A stretch of DNA of 64,000 bases from the NCBI RefSeq assembly GCF_004216665.1, contig NZ_SGWY01000003.1, positions 806,001-870,000 on the forward strand. Reading direction: 5' to 3'. Within the stretch, counting starts at the first letter, position 1; the number at the start of each line of letters is the position of its first letter. Source of the stretch: Agromyces ramosus. Lineage in GTDB: Bacteria; Actinomycetota; Actinomycetes; Actinomycetales; Microbacteriaceae. Both the position numbers and the translations under genes were made by a program. The notes under the pieces are model-generated. The model saw only the letters and a program-made list of their open reading frames with translations. It was not told the origin of the DNA and searched no databases. Positions 7,965-19,899 of this stretch are shown one piece after another.

Positions 7965-9472
7965 ACCCCGCCATCGGCTACGCCGCGATCACGGTGGTGG
8001 CCGTCGCCTCGGCGCTCATCGGGTTCTACGGGCTGCGCGTCTCGCGCACGACGAGCGACTTCTACGTCGCGTCCCGCACCGTGCGACCGTGGTGGAACGC
8101 CTCGGCGATCGGCGGCGAGTACCTCTCGGCGGCGTCGTTCCTCGGCATCGCCGGGCTCATCCTGCTCACCGGGTCGGCGGCGCTGTGGTTCCCGATCGGG
8201 TACACGGCGGGCTACCTCATGCTGCTGCTGTTCGTGGCGGCCCCGCTGCGCCGTTCGGGCGCGTACACGATCCCCGACTTCACCGAGGCGCGGCTCGAGT
8301 CGGAGTGGGCCCGCCGGGTCACGAGCCTGCTCGTGATCGTGATCGGCTGGTTCTACATCGTGCCGCAGCTCCAGGGCGCGGCACTGACGGTGCGCATCAC
8401 GACCGGCCTGCCGGCGTGGGCGGGGTCGCTCGCGGTCGCGGTCATCGTGGCCGTCGTCGTGGCGGCCGGCGGCATGCGCTCGATCACGTTCGTGCAGGCG
8501 TTCCAGTTCTGGCTGAAGCTGACCGCCCTCGCGGTGCCGGTGATCGCACTGCTGCTCGTGGTGAACGGGGGCGAGCCGCCCGCGCAGCTGACGCCGGCCG
8601 AGGCGTTCCCTCCCGCGGCGGGGCCGGGCGACCTCGACGTCTACCGCACGGTGTCGTTGATGGTCGCGCTGCTGCTCGGCACCCTCGGCCTGCCGCACGT
8701 GCTGGTGCGCTTCTACACGAACCCCGACGGGGTCGCGGCCCGTCGCACGACCGTGATCGTGCTCGTGCTGCTCTCGGTGTTCTACCTGTTCCCCACCGCC
8801 TTCGGGTTCCTCGGACGGGCGTTCGCGCCCGACCTCGCGGCGCCCGGGGAGTCGGACGCGCTCGTGCTGCTGCTGCCCGACCGGCTGGTGCCGGGGCCGC
8901 TCGGCGAGCTGCTCACCGCGCTCGTGATCGCCGGCGCGTTCGCGGCCTTCCTCTCCACCTCGTCGGGACTCGTGGTCTCGCTGGCGGGCGTGATCAGCCA
9001 GGACCTGCTCGGGGGCAGCGTCCGCGGCTTCCGCATCGCCGCGGTGATCTCGTCGTTCGTGCCGCTCGTCGTCGCCCTCGCCACGGAGTCGACGGGGCTC
9101 GCCGGCAGCGTCGGACTCGTGTTCGCGTTCACGGCGTCGACCCTGTGCCCGGTGCTCATCCTCGGCATCTGGTGGCGGGGCCTCACCGCCCGCGGCGCGA
9201 TCGCCGGCATGGCCACCGGCGCGGTGCTGTCGGGCTCGGCCATCCTCGGCGGCGCCGCGCTCTCGGCCCTCCTGCCCGGCATGCGTCCCTTCCTGGAGCA
9301 GCCCGCGGCGTGGACGGTGCCGCTCGCCGTGCTCGTGACCGTGCTCGTGTCGCGTGGCGACCGCCGGGGTGTGCCCCGCGGCACCGACGCGTTCCTGATG
9401 CGCCTGCACGTGCCCGAGCACACCCGTCACCGCGCGGGGCCCGAGACCTCCGGCCGGATGCCGCGCCAGTGA
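7961..9472 (+). CDS. Second sodium:solute symporter (acetate/carboxylate type)
   Basis: A 503-residue sodium:solute symporter with about 13 helices. SDFYVASRTVRPWWNASAIG, GEYLSAASFLGIAGLI and LPHVLVRFYTNPDG are the same landmarks as in the actP gene nearby, but the sequence is clearly diverged, so it is a paralogue and not a recent duplication. The start is the GTG at 7961, which overlaps the stop of the preceding gene; a longer frame upstream would run across that gene. Substrate is unproven; acetate, pyruvate or a similar monocarboxylate is likely. It is the last gene of the kinase-regulator operon. Confidence 0.88.
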   Translation: MNPAIGYAAITVVAVASALIGFYGLRVSRTTSDFYVASRTVRPWWNASAIGGEYLSAASFLGIAGLILLTGSAALWFPIGYTAGYLMLLLFVAAPLRRSGAYTIPDFTEARLESEWARRVTSLLVIVIGWFYIVPQLQGAALTVRITTGLPAWAGSLAVAVIVAVVVAAGGMRSITFVQAFQFWLKLTALAVPVIALLLVVNGGEPPAQLTPAEAFPPAAGPGDLDVYRTVSLMVALLLGTLGLPHVLVRFYTNPDGVAARRTTVIVLVLLSVFYLFPTAFGFLGRAFAPDLAAPGESDALVLLLPDRLVPGPLGELLTALVIAGAFAAFLSTSSGLVVSLAGVISQDLLGGSVRGFRIAAVISSFVPLVVALATESTGLAGSVGLVFAFTASTLCPVLILGIWWRGLTARGAIAGMATGAVLSGSAILGGAALSALLPGMRPFLEQPAAWTVPLAVLVTVLVSRGDRRGVPRGTDAFLMRLHVPEHTRHRAGPETSGRMPRQ

Positions 9473-9518
9473 CGCGCCGACCTCGGCGGCGGCGTCGCCG
9501 CCATCGTCGAGGGCGGGA

Positions 9519-10169
9519 TCAGCCTGCCGGGCTGACGTCGAGCCGCACGGACTCGCCGCGCCGAGCCGCGAGTCGCTGCTCCAGGCCCGCGCGCACCGAT
9601 GGCCAGTCGTCGACGATGACCGAGTACACCGCCGAGTCGCGCCACGAGCCGTCGGCTCGCGGCTTGTGTCGGCGGGCGATGCCCTCGAACTGCGCACCCA
9701 GCTTCACGATCGCGGCGCGCGAACGGTCGTTGCGCGCGTCGGCCTGCAGCTTGACGCGGCCGAAGCCGTGGTCGAACGCGAGCCCGAGCAGGAGCAGCTT
9801 CGCCTCGGGGTTCACCGCGGTGCCCCAGACCCGCGGGTCGTAGGCGGTCCAGCCGATGTGGGCCGACTCGTTCGGCAGGTCGAGGTCGCCGAGCTTGGTG
9901 GCGCCGACGACCGTGCCTCCGTCGGGTCCGCCCTCGAGGCGCACGGTCCACGGCATCGCCGCCGACCCTCCCGACCAGGTCGCTCGGGCGAAGGCGTCGA
10001 ACGCCCTGGCGTCGACGGGCAGTCCGGCCGGGCCGCCGCCGAAGCCGCCCGCGAAGACCTCGGGGCGTCGGAGGGCCCGCTCGAGCGCGGGGACGTCGGC
10101 CTCGCTGAACGGCGTGAGGCGGATGAATCGGCCGACGAGCGGTTCGTCGGGGGGACGCGTGGCGGTCAT
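9519..10169 (-). CDS. GNAT-family N-acetyltransferase (RimJ/RimL type)
   Basis: A 216-residue acetyl-CoA-dependent acetyltransferase. FIRLTPFSEADVPALERAL at the N-terminus, the AHIGWTAYDPRVWGTAVNPE stretch and the acetyl-CoA-binding/C-terminal region GFGRVKLQADARNDRSRAAI with KLGAQFEGIARRH are typical of the RimJ/RimL-like branch that acts on protein N-termini or on small-molecule amines. The substrate cannot be read from the sequence. The start was set at ATG 10169 because the family N-terminus begins there. It converges with the symporter operon with a 46-base gap. Confidence 0.82.
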   Translation of the reverse strand: MTATRPPDEPLVGRFIRLTPFSEADVPALERALRRPEVFAGGFGGGPAGLPVDARAFDAFARATWSGGSAAMPWTVRLEGGPDGGTVVGATKLGDLDLPNESAHIGWTAYDPRVWGTAVNPEAKLLLLGLAFDHGFGRVKLQADARNDRSRAAIVKLGAQFEGIARRHKPRADGSWRDSAVYSVIVDDWPSVRAGLEQRLAARRGESVRLDVSPAG

Positions 10170-10313
10170 CCCGTCGAGTCTGGCATGGAACGGATCGCCC
10201 ATCGGCGCCGCCCCGCACCGCCCCGGGGCGGCGGTCCGCCGAGCCTTCCGTCGCCCGGGCGCCGGCCATACGATGACCTGAGCAGTGTTCCGACGATGGA
10301 AGGTGTGGGGGAT

Positions 10314-10535
10314 ATGGGTGCACTGGACGACCTGACGAAGAAGGCCCAGGACTTCGTCGAGGAGAACAAGGACACGATCAACGAGGCGCTCAACAGCGAG
10401 CAGGCCGAGGACATCAGCGACAAGGTCCTCGACGGCATCGCCGAGGCGGCCAAGAAGGTCACGCCCGACGAGCACGACGCCAAGGTCGACGACGTGCGCG
10501 ACAAGATCGACACGTCGATCGGCACCGAGCCGTAG
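10314..10535 (+). CDS. MT0933-family antitoxin-like protein
   Basis: A 73-residue, highly charged helical protein (MGALDDLTKKAQDFVEENKD, then alternating Lys/Asp/Glu heptads) that matches the MT0933 antitoxin family of actinobacteria. GGAAGG lies 9 bases before the ATG at 10314; an in-frame ATG at 10296 lacks a ribosome-binding site. No toxin gene adjoins it: the neighbours are an acetyltransferase on the other strand and an AraC regulator. It may be a solitary stress-related or chaperone-like protein rather than half of a toxin-antitoxin pair; the family name rests on limited evidence. Confidence 0.7.
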   Translation: MGALDDLTKKAQDFVEENKDTINEALNSEQAEDISDKVLDGIAEAAKKVTPDEHDAKVDDVRDKIDTSIGTEP

Positions 10536-10552
10536 GCCGGCGGGTCATGAGT

Positions 10553-10582
10553 GGCGGATGTCGCGCGGTCGCGGCATCCGCC
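10553..10582. terminator. 13-bp hairpin between convergent genes
   Basis: GGCGGATGTCGCG (10553-10565) pairs with CGCGGCATCCGCC (10570-10582) around a CGGT loop, with a single G-U pair. It lies 18 bases after the antitoxin-like gene and 40 bases after the end of the minus-strand AraC gene. Again the arms carry GGATG and GGCATCC. Confidence 0.7.
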
Positions 10583-10621
10583 CCCTTCATGCCCGCCCGA
10601 GGAGACGCCGCCATGGCGGTG

Positions 10622-11437
10622 TCACGCGAAGGCGGCCGCCGGGTCGGGCACGAAGCGCGCTGCGTCGGCGCCGGCCGCACTCACGCGGCGGTGGTACTCG
10701 GCGGGCGTGAACCCGGTGAACCGCTTGAAGTCGCGGATGACGTGCGACTGGTCGTAGTAGCCGCCGTCGACGGCGAGGTCGCTCCACGCGGCCGCCTCGG
10801 CCACGGGCGTGCGATCGATGAGGCGATGGAACCGCACGAGCTCCGCGTAGCGCTTGGGCGCGATGCCCGTCGCCCGCCGGAATCGCGCCACGAACGCCGG
10901 ATGCCGCAGCCCCGCCGCCGCGGCCAGGGCGGCGATCGGCGACGACGGGTCGGCGTCGAGGCGATCGATCGCCGCTCGCACCACCGTGTCCGCGTGTCGA
11001 TCGGGACGCATCCTCGCCGTGAGCACCTGCTCGACCGCGTCGAGCACCGCCTCGGCGTCGGCGTCGGCCCCGAGCCGGGCTGGAGCGTCGAACCACGGCT
11101 GCGGCGTGATGCCGCCGGCGAGCACCTCGGGATCGAGTCCGAGCATCCGCGGGCCGTCGGGCCGCACCACCGCACCCGCGTTCACGATGGGATCGGGCGC
11201 CTCGCTCACCACGAACCGCGATCGGAGCCCGGAACCGAATCCGGGCCCGAGCGTGCGCCACGGGGCATCCGCCGCATCGAGCACCCGGTAGGGCGCCGCG
11301 GCGAGGTTCACGATGAGGTGCACCTCGGTCATCGGGAAGATCCGCTCGAAGCGCGAGGGCGCCGGCCCGCGCAGGAACCACAGCTCGCGCACCGACTCGG
11401 CGAGCGCGCCGTGCACCAGCCGCCGCGCGTACTCCAC
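10622..11437 (-). CDS. AraC-family transcriptional regulator
   Basis: A 271-residue regulator. The N-terminal 140 residues (FERIFPMTEVHLIVNLAAAP and LGLDPEVLAGGITPQPWFD) match the sensor half of the DUF6597-type AraC group. The C-terminal 100 residues hold two helix-turn-helix motifs: IAALAAAAGLRHPAFVARFR and WSDLAVDGGYYDQSHVIRDF, ending in FTGFTPAEYHRR, which is typical AraC/XylS. The start is GTG 11437 with GGAGGG 6 bases upstream. It is divergent from the SRPBCC gene with an 80-base gap and may control it. Confidence 0.88.
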   Translation of the reverse strand: MEYARRLVHGALAESVRELWFLRGPAPSRFERIFPMTEVHLIVNLAAAPYRVLDAADAPWRTLGPGFGSGLRSRFVVSEAPDPIVNAGAVVRPDGPRMLGLDPEVLAGGITPQPWFDAPARLGADADAEAVLDAVEQVLTARMRPDRHADTVVRAAIDRLDADPSSPIAALAAAAGLRHPAFVARFRRATGIAPKRYAELVRFHRLIDRTPVAEAAAWSDLAVDGGYYDQSHVIRDFKRFTGFTPAEYHRRVSAAGADAARFVPDPAAAFA

Positions 11438-11517
11438 GTGCCACCCTCCCCGTGAAATCCATCCAATCGGATGCCGCGACCGGCGGTCTACCCTGCGGAA
11501 GAGCCCGGGAGGTCATC

Positions 11518-11955
11518 ATGAAGGCGGCATTCACCGACGAGCAGGCCATCGACGTCGCACCCGACGTGGCGTGGTCGCGCCTGACCGACTGGACCGAGGC
11601 GACCCACTGGATGCCGGGCGTCGAGTCGATGCGGGCGGATGGGCCGATCTCCAGGGGCACGGAGCTGCGGTTCGTCGCGCGCGGGAAGGAGCGCACGTCG
11701 ACCATCACCGCCGTCGAGCCCGGACGCTCGCTCACGCTCCGCAGCACGGTCGGCGGCGTGACGGCCGACTACACGTACACGATGCGACCGGGCGCGACCG
11801 GGGGCGGCACCCTCGTCCGCCTCGAGGCCCTCGTGGGCACGCGCGGCATCATGACCCTGCTGGCGCCGGTGATCCGCGGCGCGATCGCCCGTGAGGACGG
11901 CGTGCAGCTGGCGCGCCTGAAGGCGTGGGTCGAAGCGACGGCCTCAGTCGAGTAG
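11518..11955 (+). CDS. SRPBCC-family (polyketide cyclase/START-like) protein
   Basis: A 145-residue single-domain protein of the helix-grip SRPBCC fold. [20 protein letters not shown] near the N-terminus, the central strands TELRFVARG and [17 protein letters not shown], and the C-terminal helix [20 protein letters not shown] are typical. Such proteins bind hydrophobic ligands or act as coenzyme-free cyclases; the ligand is unknown. Start ATG 11518 has GGGAGG 5 bases upstream. Its last 12 bases overlap the end of purA on the opposite strand. Divergent from an AraC regulator, which may respond to the same ligand. Confidence 0.78.
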   Translation: MKAAFTDEQAIDVAPDVAWSRLTDWTEATHWMPGVESMRADGPISRGTELRFVARGKERTSTITAVEPGRSLTLRSTVGGVTADYTYTMRPGATGGGTLVRLEALVGTRGIMTLLAPVIRGAIAREDGVQLARLKAWVEATASVE

Positions 11956-13230
11956 GTCGTGCAGCTGCACGATCTGCTCGCGGCCGGGGCCGACGCCGAT
12001 GGCGGAGATGCGCGATCCGCTCATCGCCTCGAGCTCGCGCACGTAGGCCTGCGCGTTGGCCGGGAGCTCCGAGAACTCACGGGCGCCCGAGATGTCCTCC
12101 TGCCAGCCGGGGAACTCCTCGTAGACCGGCACGGCGTGGTGGAAGTCCGACTGCGACACCGGCACCTCGTCGACCCGCTGCCCGTCGACCTCGTAGCCGA
12201 CCGCGACGGGGATCCTCTCGAGTCCCGTGAGCACGTCGAGCTTCGTGAGCACGAAGTCGGTGACGCCGTTGATGCGCGACGCATAGCGCGCGATGGGCGC
12301 GTCGTACCATCCGGTGCGGCGGCGGCGGCCCGTGGTCGTGCCGAACTCGAAGCCGCGCTCGCTGAGGAACTCGCCCCACTCGTCGAAGAGCTCGGTGGGG
12401 AACGGACCGGCGCCGACGCGCGTCGTGTACGCCTTCACCACGGCGATGACCCGGTCGATGCGGTTCGGCGCGATGCCCGAGCCGGTGACCGCCCCGCCGC
12501 TCGTGGCGTTCGACGACGTGACGAAGGGGTAGGTTCCGTGATCGACGTCGAGCATGGTGGCCTGGCCGCCCTCGAAGAGCACGGTCTCGCCGCGCTCGAG
12601 CGCCTCGTGCAGCAGCAGCGACGTGTCGGTGACCATGGGGCGCAGGCGGTCGACGTAGCCGAGCAGCTCCTCGACGACCTCGTCGACGCCGATCGCGCGG
12701 CGGTTGTACACCTTCACGAGCAGGTGGTTCTTCTGGTCGAGGGCGCCCTCGACCTTCTGCCGCAGGATGTTCTCGTCGAAGAGGTCCTGCATGCGCAGGC
12801 CCACGCGGTTGATCTTGTCGGCGTAGGCGGGGCCGATGCCGCGGCCGGTGGTGCCGATCTGGCGCTTGCCGAGGAAGCGCTCGGTGACCTTGTCGAGCGT
12901 GCGGTGGTACTGGGTGATGAGGTGCGCGTTCGCCGAGATGCGCAGGCGCGAGACATCCACCCCGCGGCTCGCGAGCCCCTCGAGCTCCTCGAACAGCACC
13001 TCGACGTCGACGACGACGCCGTTGCCGATGACCGGCGTGACCCCCGGCGTGAGGATGCCGGACGGCAGGAGGTGCAGGGCGTACTTCTCCTCGCCCACCA
13101 CCACGGTGTGCCCGGCGTTGTTGCCCCCGTTGAACTTCACGACGTAGTCGAGCCGGGATCCCAGGAGATCGGTCGCCTTGCCCTTGCCCTCGTCGCCCCA
13201 TTGCGCTCCGATGAGTACGGCTGCGGGCAT
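11944..13230 (-). CDS. purA: Adenylosuccinate synthetase
   Basis: GTP-dependent ligation of IMP and aspartate, the first committed step of AMP synthesis. 428 residues, the usual length. The P-loop-like [16 protein letters not shown] carries catalytic Asp13, and [11 protein letters not shown] carries catalytic His41, the same numbers as in the E. coli enzyme. Further landmarks are [37 protein letters not shown] and the GTP-binding end [15 protein letters not shown]. The gene follows the DUF3151 gene directly (1-base gap), so the two are cotranscribed. The 3' ends of purA and the SRPBCC gene overlap by 12 bases. Confidence 0.97.
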   Translation of the reverse strand: MPAAVLIGAQWGDEGKGKATDLLGSRLDYVVKFNGGNNAGHTVVVGEEKYALHLLPSGILTPGVTPVIGNGVVVDVEVLFEELEGLASRGVDVSRLRISANAHLITQYHRTLDKVTERFLGKRQIGTTGRGIGPAYADKINRVGLRMQDLFDENILRQKVEGALDQKNHLLVKVYNRRAIGVDEVVEELLGYVDRLRPMVTDTSLLLHEALERGETVLFEGGQATMLDVDHGTYPFVTSSNATSGGAVTGSGIAPNRIDRVIAVVKAYTTRVGAGPFPTELFDEWGEFLSERGFEFGTTTGRRRRTGWYDAPIARYASRINGVTDFVLTKLDVLTGLERIPVAVGYEVDGQRVDEVPVSQSDFHHAVPVYEEFPGWQEDISGAREFSELPANAQAYVRELEAMSGSRISAIGVGPGREQIVQLHDLLD

Positions 13231-13231
13231 G

Positions 13232-17008
<3,777 letters not shown>

Positions 17009-17014
17009 CCCGGC

Positions 17015-17036
17015 GTCGCCCTTTCACGCGGGCGAC
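17015..17036 (+). terminator. 7-bp hairpin after argG
   Basis: GTCGCCC (17015-17021) pairs with GGGCGAC (17030-17036) around an 8-base loop, 6 bases after the argG stop codon. Short and without a T-run. Confidence 0.5.
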
Positions 17037-17148
17037 AGCGGTGCCATACTCAGACGACTGACCGGCGGGCGCGGCGAGCGCCGGCCGGCGCGACCGTACT
17101 GGGAGGCGCGATGGCCGGTGGTCCCATGCACCGAACGAGTGGGCCGGC

Positions 17149-18621
17149 GTGAGCGCCGAGACCGCCAACATCGTCGGCGGCATCCTGATCCTCGCCGACC
17201 TGGCCATCAGGATCGCCGCGCTCATCATCATCCCCCGCGATCGCAAGCCCTCGGCCGCCATGGCCTGGCTCCTCGCGATCTTCCTGATCCCGTTCGTCGG
17301 CATCATCCTGTTCCTGGTGATCGGCAGCCCGAAGCTGCCCAAGGCGCGGCGTGAGCGGCAGCTCGAGATCAACCGGATGATCGCCGAGCGCGGCGACCGG
17401 CTCGACCTGCCCGACGGCCGCGCCGAATGGCCGGCCTGGTTCGCGTCGGTCGTGGAGCAGAACCGCAGGCTCGGCGCGCTGCCGGCGGTCGGCGGCAACG
17501 CGGCACGGCTCATCGGCGACTACCGCGGGTCGATCGACGCGATGGCCGCGGACATCGACACGGCGACGCGGTTCGTGCACGTCGAGTTCTTCATCGTCGC
17601 CCTCGACGACACCACCAAGGGGTTCTTCGCCGCCATGGAGCGAGCGGTGCAGCGCGGCGTCGTGGTGCGCCTGCTGCTCGACTACGTGGCGTCCAAGCGC
17701 GTCTCCCTGCACGCGGCGACCATCGCCGAGCTCGACCGCATCGGCGTGAAGTGGAGCTACATGCTCGCCGTGCAGCCGACGAAGGGCAAGTACCAGCGCC
17801 CCGACCTGCGGAACCACCGCAAGCTCGTCGTCGTCGACGGCCTGGTCGGGTACACCGGGTCGCAGAACCTCATCGACCGCAGCTACGACTCGGAGAAGAA
17901 CCTGAAGCGGGGCCTGCAGTGGCAGGAGCTGGTGACCCGGGTGACCGGACCGGCGGTGACCGCCATCAACGCGGTGTTCCTGTCCGACTGGTACAGCGAG
18001 ACCGACGAACTGCTCGGCGACGAGGAGAACGTGCCGGCCGCCGCGGTTCCCGCCGACCCATCGCCCGACGCGCTCGTCTGCCAGGTGGTGCCGAGCGGGC
18101 CCGCGTACGAGGCCGAGAACAACCTCCGGCTGTTCCTCTCGCTCGTGTCCTCCGCCCAGGAGCGGGTCATCATCACGAGCCCCTACTTCGTGCCCGACGA
18201 GGCGATGATGTACGCCATCACCTCGGCGAGGTTCCGCGGCCTCGACGTGCAGCTGTTCGTCTCCGAGATCGGCGACCAGGGCTCCGTGTGGCACGCGCAG
18301 CGTTCGTACTACAGCGACCTGCTGCGCGCGGGCGTGCGCATCTGGCTCTATCCGGGTCCCTTCATCCTGCACGCCAAGCACCTCTCGATCGACGACGACG
18401 TGGCGGTCATCGGCTCGAGCAACATGGACATCCGCTCGTTCAACCTCAACTTCGAGATCTCGCTGCTGGTGCGCGGGCGCTCGTTCGTCTCGGAGATGCG
18501 CGAGGTCGAGGAGGGGTACCGCTCCATCGGCCGCGAGCTCACCCTCGAGGAGTGGCAGCGCGAGCCGGCGTCCGCCACGTTCCTCGACGGCGTCGCACGG
18601 CTCACGTCGGCGCTGCAGTAG
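17149..18621 (+). CDS. cls: Cardiolipin synthase (phospholipase D superfamily)
   Basis: A 490-residue membrane enzyme that joins two phosphatidylglycerols (or PG and CDP-diacylglycerol) to make cardiolipin. Two N-terminal membrane helices (about 5-25 and 35-58, PLDc_N type), then two HKD domains: NHRKLVVVDGLVGYTGSQN and HAKHLSIDDDVAVIGSSNMD, both with intact His-x-Lys-x4-Asp. The start is GTG 17149; two ATGs just upstream are out of frame. The small GAP-family gene begins 17 bases after its stop and is probably cotranscribed. Confidence 0.92.
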   Translation: MSAETANIVGGILILADLAIRIAALIIIPRDRKPSAAMAWLLAIFLIPFVGIILFLVIGSPKLPKARRERQLEINRMIAERGDRLDLPDGRAEWPAWFASVVEQNRRLGALPAVGGNAARLIGDYRGSIDAMAADIDTATRFVHVEFFIVALDDTTKGFFAAMERAVQRGVVVRLLLDYVASKRVSLHAATIAELDRIGVKWSYMLAVQPTKGKYQRPDLRNHRKLVVVDGLVGYTGSQNLIDRSYDSEKNLKRGLQWQELVTRVTGPAVTAINAVFLSDWYSETDELLGDEENVPAAAVPADPSPDALVCQVVPSGPAYEAENNLRLFLSLVSSAQERVIITSPYFVPDEAMMYAITSARFRGLDVQLFVSEIGDQGSVWHAQRSYYSDLLRAGVRIWLYPGPFILHAKHLSIDDDVAVIGSSNMDIRSFNLNFEISLLVRGRSFVSEMREVEEGYRSIGRELTLEEWQREPASATFLDGVARLTSALQ

Positions 18622-18638
18622 CAGGACGGGCGTGACGG

Positions 18639-19307
18639 ATGCTCCAGGCGATCGGCCACATCCTCCCCATCGCGCTCGCCGTGGCGATCAGCTCGGTGCC
18701 GATCATGGCGACGATCGTCATCCTGCTCTCCCCGAAGGGCACGAAGACCGCGCTCCCGTTCCTCATCGGGTGGGTGCTCGGGATGGCCGTGGTCGTGACC
18801 GTCTGCACGCTCGGCGCCCAGGTGATCCCCGCCCCGCGGACCGGCCGTCGCGAGGCCACGGCGATCGCCGTGGCGGGAATCCTCGTCGGCATCGCGCTCG
18901 TGGTCGTCGCGATCGTCGAGTGGCGTCGCGCCCGTCGCCATCCCTCCGACGCCCTCCCGAAGTGGCTCGCCTCGGTCGACAAGCTGGGACCGTGGAGCGC
19001 CTTCGGCATCGCGTTCGCCCTCAACGCCCGGCCGAAAGGCCTGCTCCTGGCCATCGCGGCCGGCCTCGCGATCCGTGCCGCGAACCTCTCCGTGGGGGAG
19101 TCGGCGATCGTGATCGCGATCTACACGATCATCGGCGCCCTCACCGTCGCCGTTCCGGTCATCCTGTCGCTGGTCGATCGGAAGGGCATGGAGCCGCGAC
19201 TCCTCGAAGCGAAGGACTGGCTCTCGCGCAACAGCGTCACGGTGACCGCGCTCATCGTGCTCCTCATCGGCGTGGTCATCATCGGGGCGGGGCTCGCGAA
19301 CCTGTGA
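18639..19307 (+). CDS. GAP-family (Sap/LysE-like) membrane transport protein
   Basis: A 222-residue protein with six hydrophobic helices in a three-plus-three pattern: SSVPIMATIVILLSPKG in the first half and ALNARPKGLLLAIAAGLAI in the second. This matches the GAP/Sap family named after a mycobacterial protein that addresses sulfolipid to the cell surface; it belongs to the LysE exporter superfamily. Substrate unknown; placement directly behind cardiolipin synthase suggests a lipid or envelope link, but that is inference. Confidence 0.72.
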   Translation: MLQAIGHILPIALAVAISSVPIMATIVILLSPKGTKTALPFLIGWVLGMAVVVTVCTLGAQVIPAPRTGRREATAIAVAGILVGIALVVVAIVEWRRARRHPSDALPKWLASVDKLGPWSAFGIAFALNARPKGLLLAIAAGLAIRAANLSVGESAIVIAIYTIIGALTVAVPVILSLVDRKGMEPRLLEAKDWLSRNSVTVTALIVLLIGVVIIGAGLANL

Positions 19308-19392
19308 TCCGGTGAACTTGCACCCGCCGTCGGCGTGACCCGCATGACGCATCACCGCACGCTGCGCGACCTGCAGCCGAGCCTCATCGGCT

Positions 19393-19415
19393 GAGCGGAT
19401 GCGCGGCATCCGCTC
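19393..19415. terminator. 10-bp perfect hairpin between convergent genes
   Basis: GAGCGGATGC (19393-19402) pairs with GCATCCGCTC (19406-19415) around GCG. It lies between the GAP-family gene and the convergent SnoaL-like gene and is again built from inverted GGATGC copies. Confidence 0.7.
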
Positions 19416-19430
19416 GCCGTCGTCGAACGC

Positions 19431-19799
19431 TCAGGCGGGCGTCTGCTGGTGCGCGGCGACGTGCCACGCGCCGTCGTCGTACAGGTACGTCGTCGACATG
19501 CGCAGGTTCACGGTGTCGCCGCCGCGTCGCGCGACCGCACGGTAGACGACCATGCCGGCCCGATCGCCGAGGCGGATCACGGCCGGCTCGTGCAACTCGT
19601 AGGACTCCCAGGGCGGTGTGCTGCGGAACGCGGCGAGGATCTCGTCGCGGCCGAGCATCGCCCCCTCGACGACCATGAGCGCGTCGCGGGTCATCGCGCG
19701 CTGGTAGTGCTCGCCGCCGCGACCGTCGAGGATCGCCTTCCATCCGACGTGCTCCTCGTGCAGCAGGCGGGCGGGCAGATCGTCGGTGATCTCGGTCAT
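19431..19799 (-). CDS. SnoaL/DUF4440-like (NTF2 fold) protein
   Basis: A 122-residue single-domain protein. LLHEEHVGWKAILDGRGGEH at the N-terminus, VEGAMLGRDEILAAFRSTPP in the middle and TTYLYDDGAWHVAAHQQTPA at the end are the landmarks of the NTF2-like DUF4440/SnoaL group. Members are often ligand-binding or small isomerase-type enzymes; no function can be assigned here. It converges with the GAP-family gene and is followed on the same strand by nothing; corA starts upstream on the same strand across a 100-base gap that contains inverted GGATGCC copies. Confidence 0.75.
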   Translation of the reverse strand: MTEITDDLPARLLHEEHVGWKAILDGRGGEHYQRAMTRDALMVVEGAMLGRDEILAAFRSTPPWESYELHEPAVIRLGDRAGMVVYRAVARRGGDTVNLRMSTTYLYDDGAWHVAAHQQTPA

Positions 19800-19899
19800 G
19801 CCCCAACGCTAACCGCGATCGGATGCCGCGGGAAGGACGGATGCCGCATCCGCGCGAAGTCGGCGCCCGGTCGCGGCGCGGGCGCCCCGCGGCATCCGC

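Noticed and set aside
9519-10535. GNAT gene plus MT0933-like gene as a toxin-antitoxin pair
   Set aside because: The genes are divergent with separate control, the acetyltransferase is of RimJ/RimL type and the DUF1778 or similar antitoxin partner of GNAT toxins is missing.
19335-19394. A 19-codon frame (starting GTG, then MTHHRTLRDLQ) between the GAP-family gene and the terminator
   Set aside because: No ribosome-binding site, no hydrophobic or known motif, and its stop runs into the hairpin; it may be a remnant but cannot be supported.
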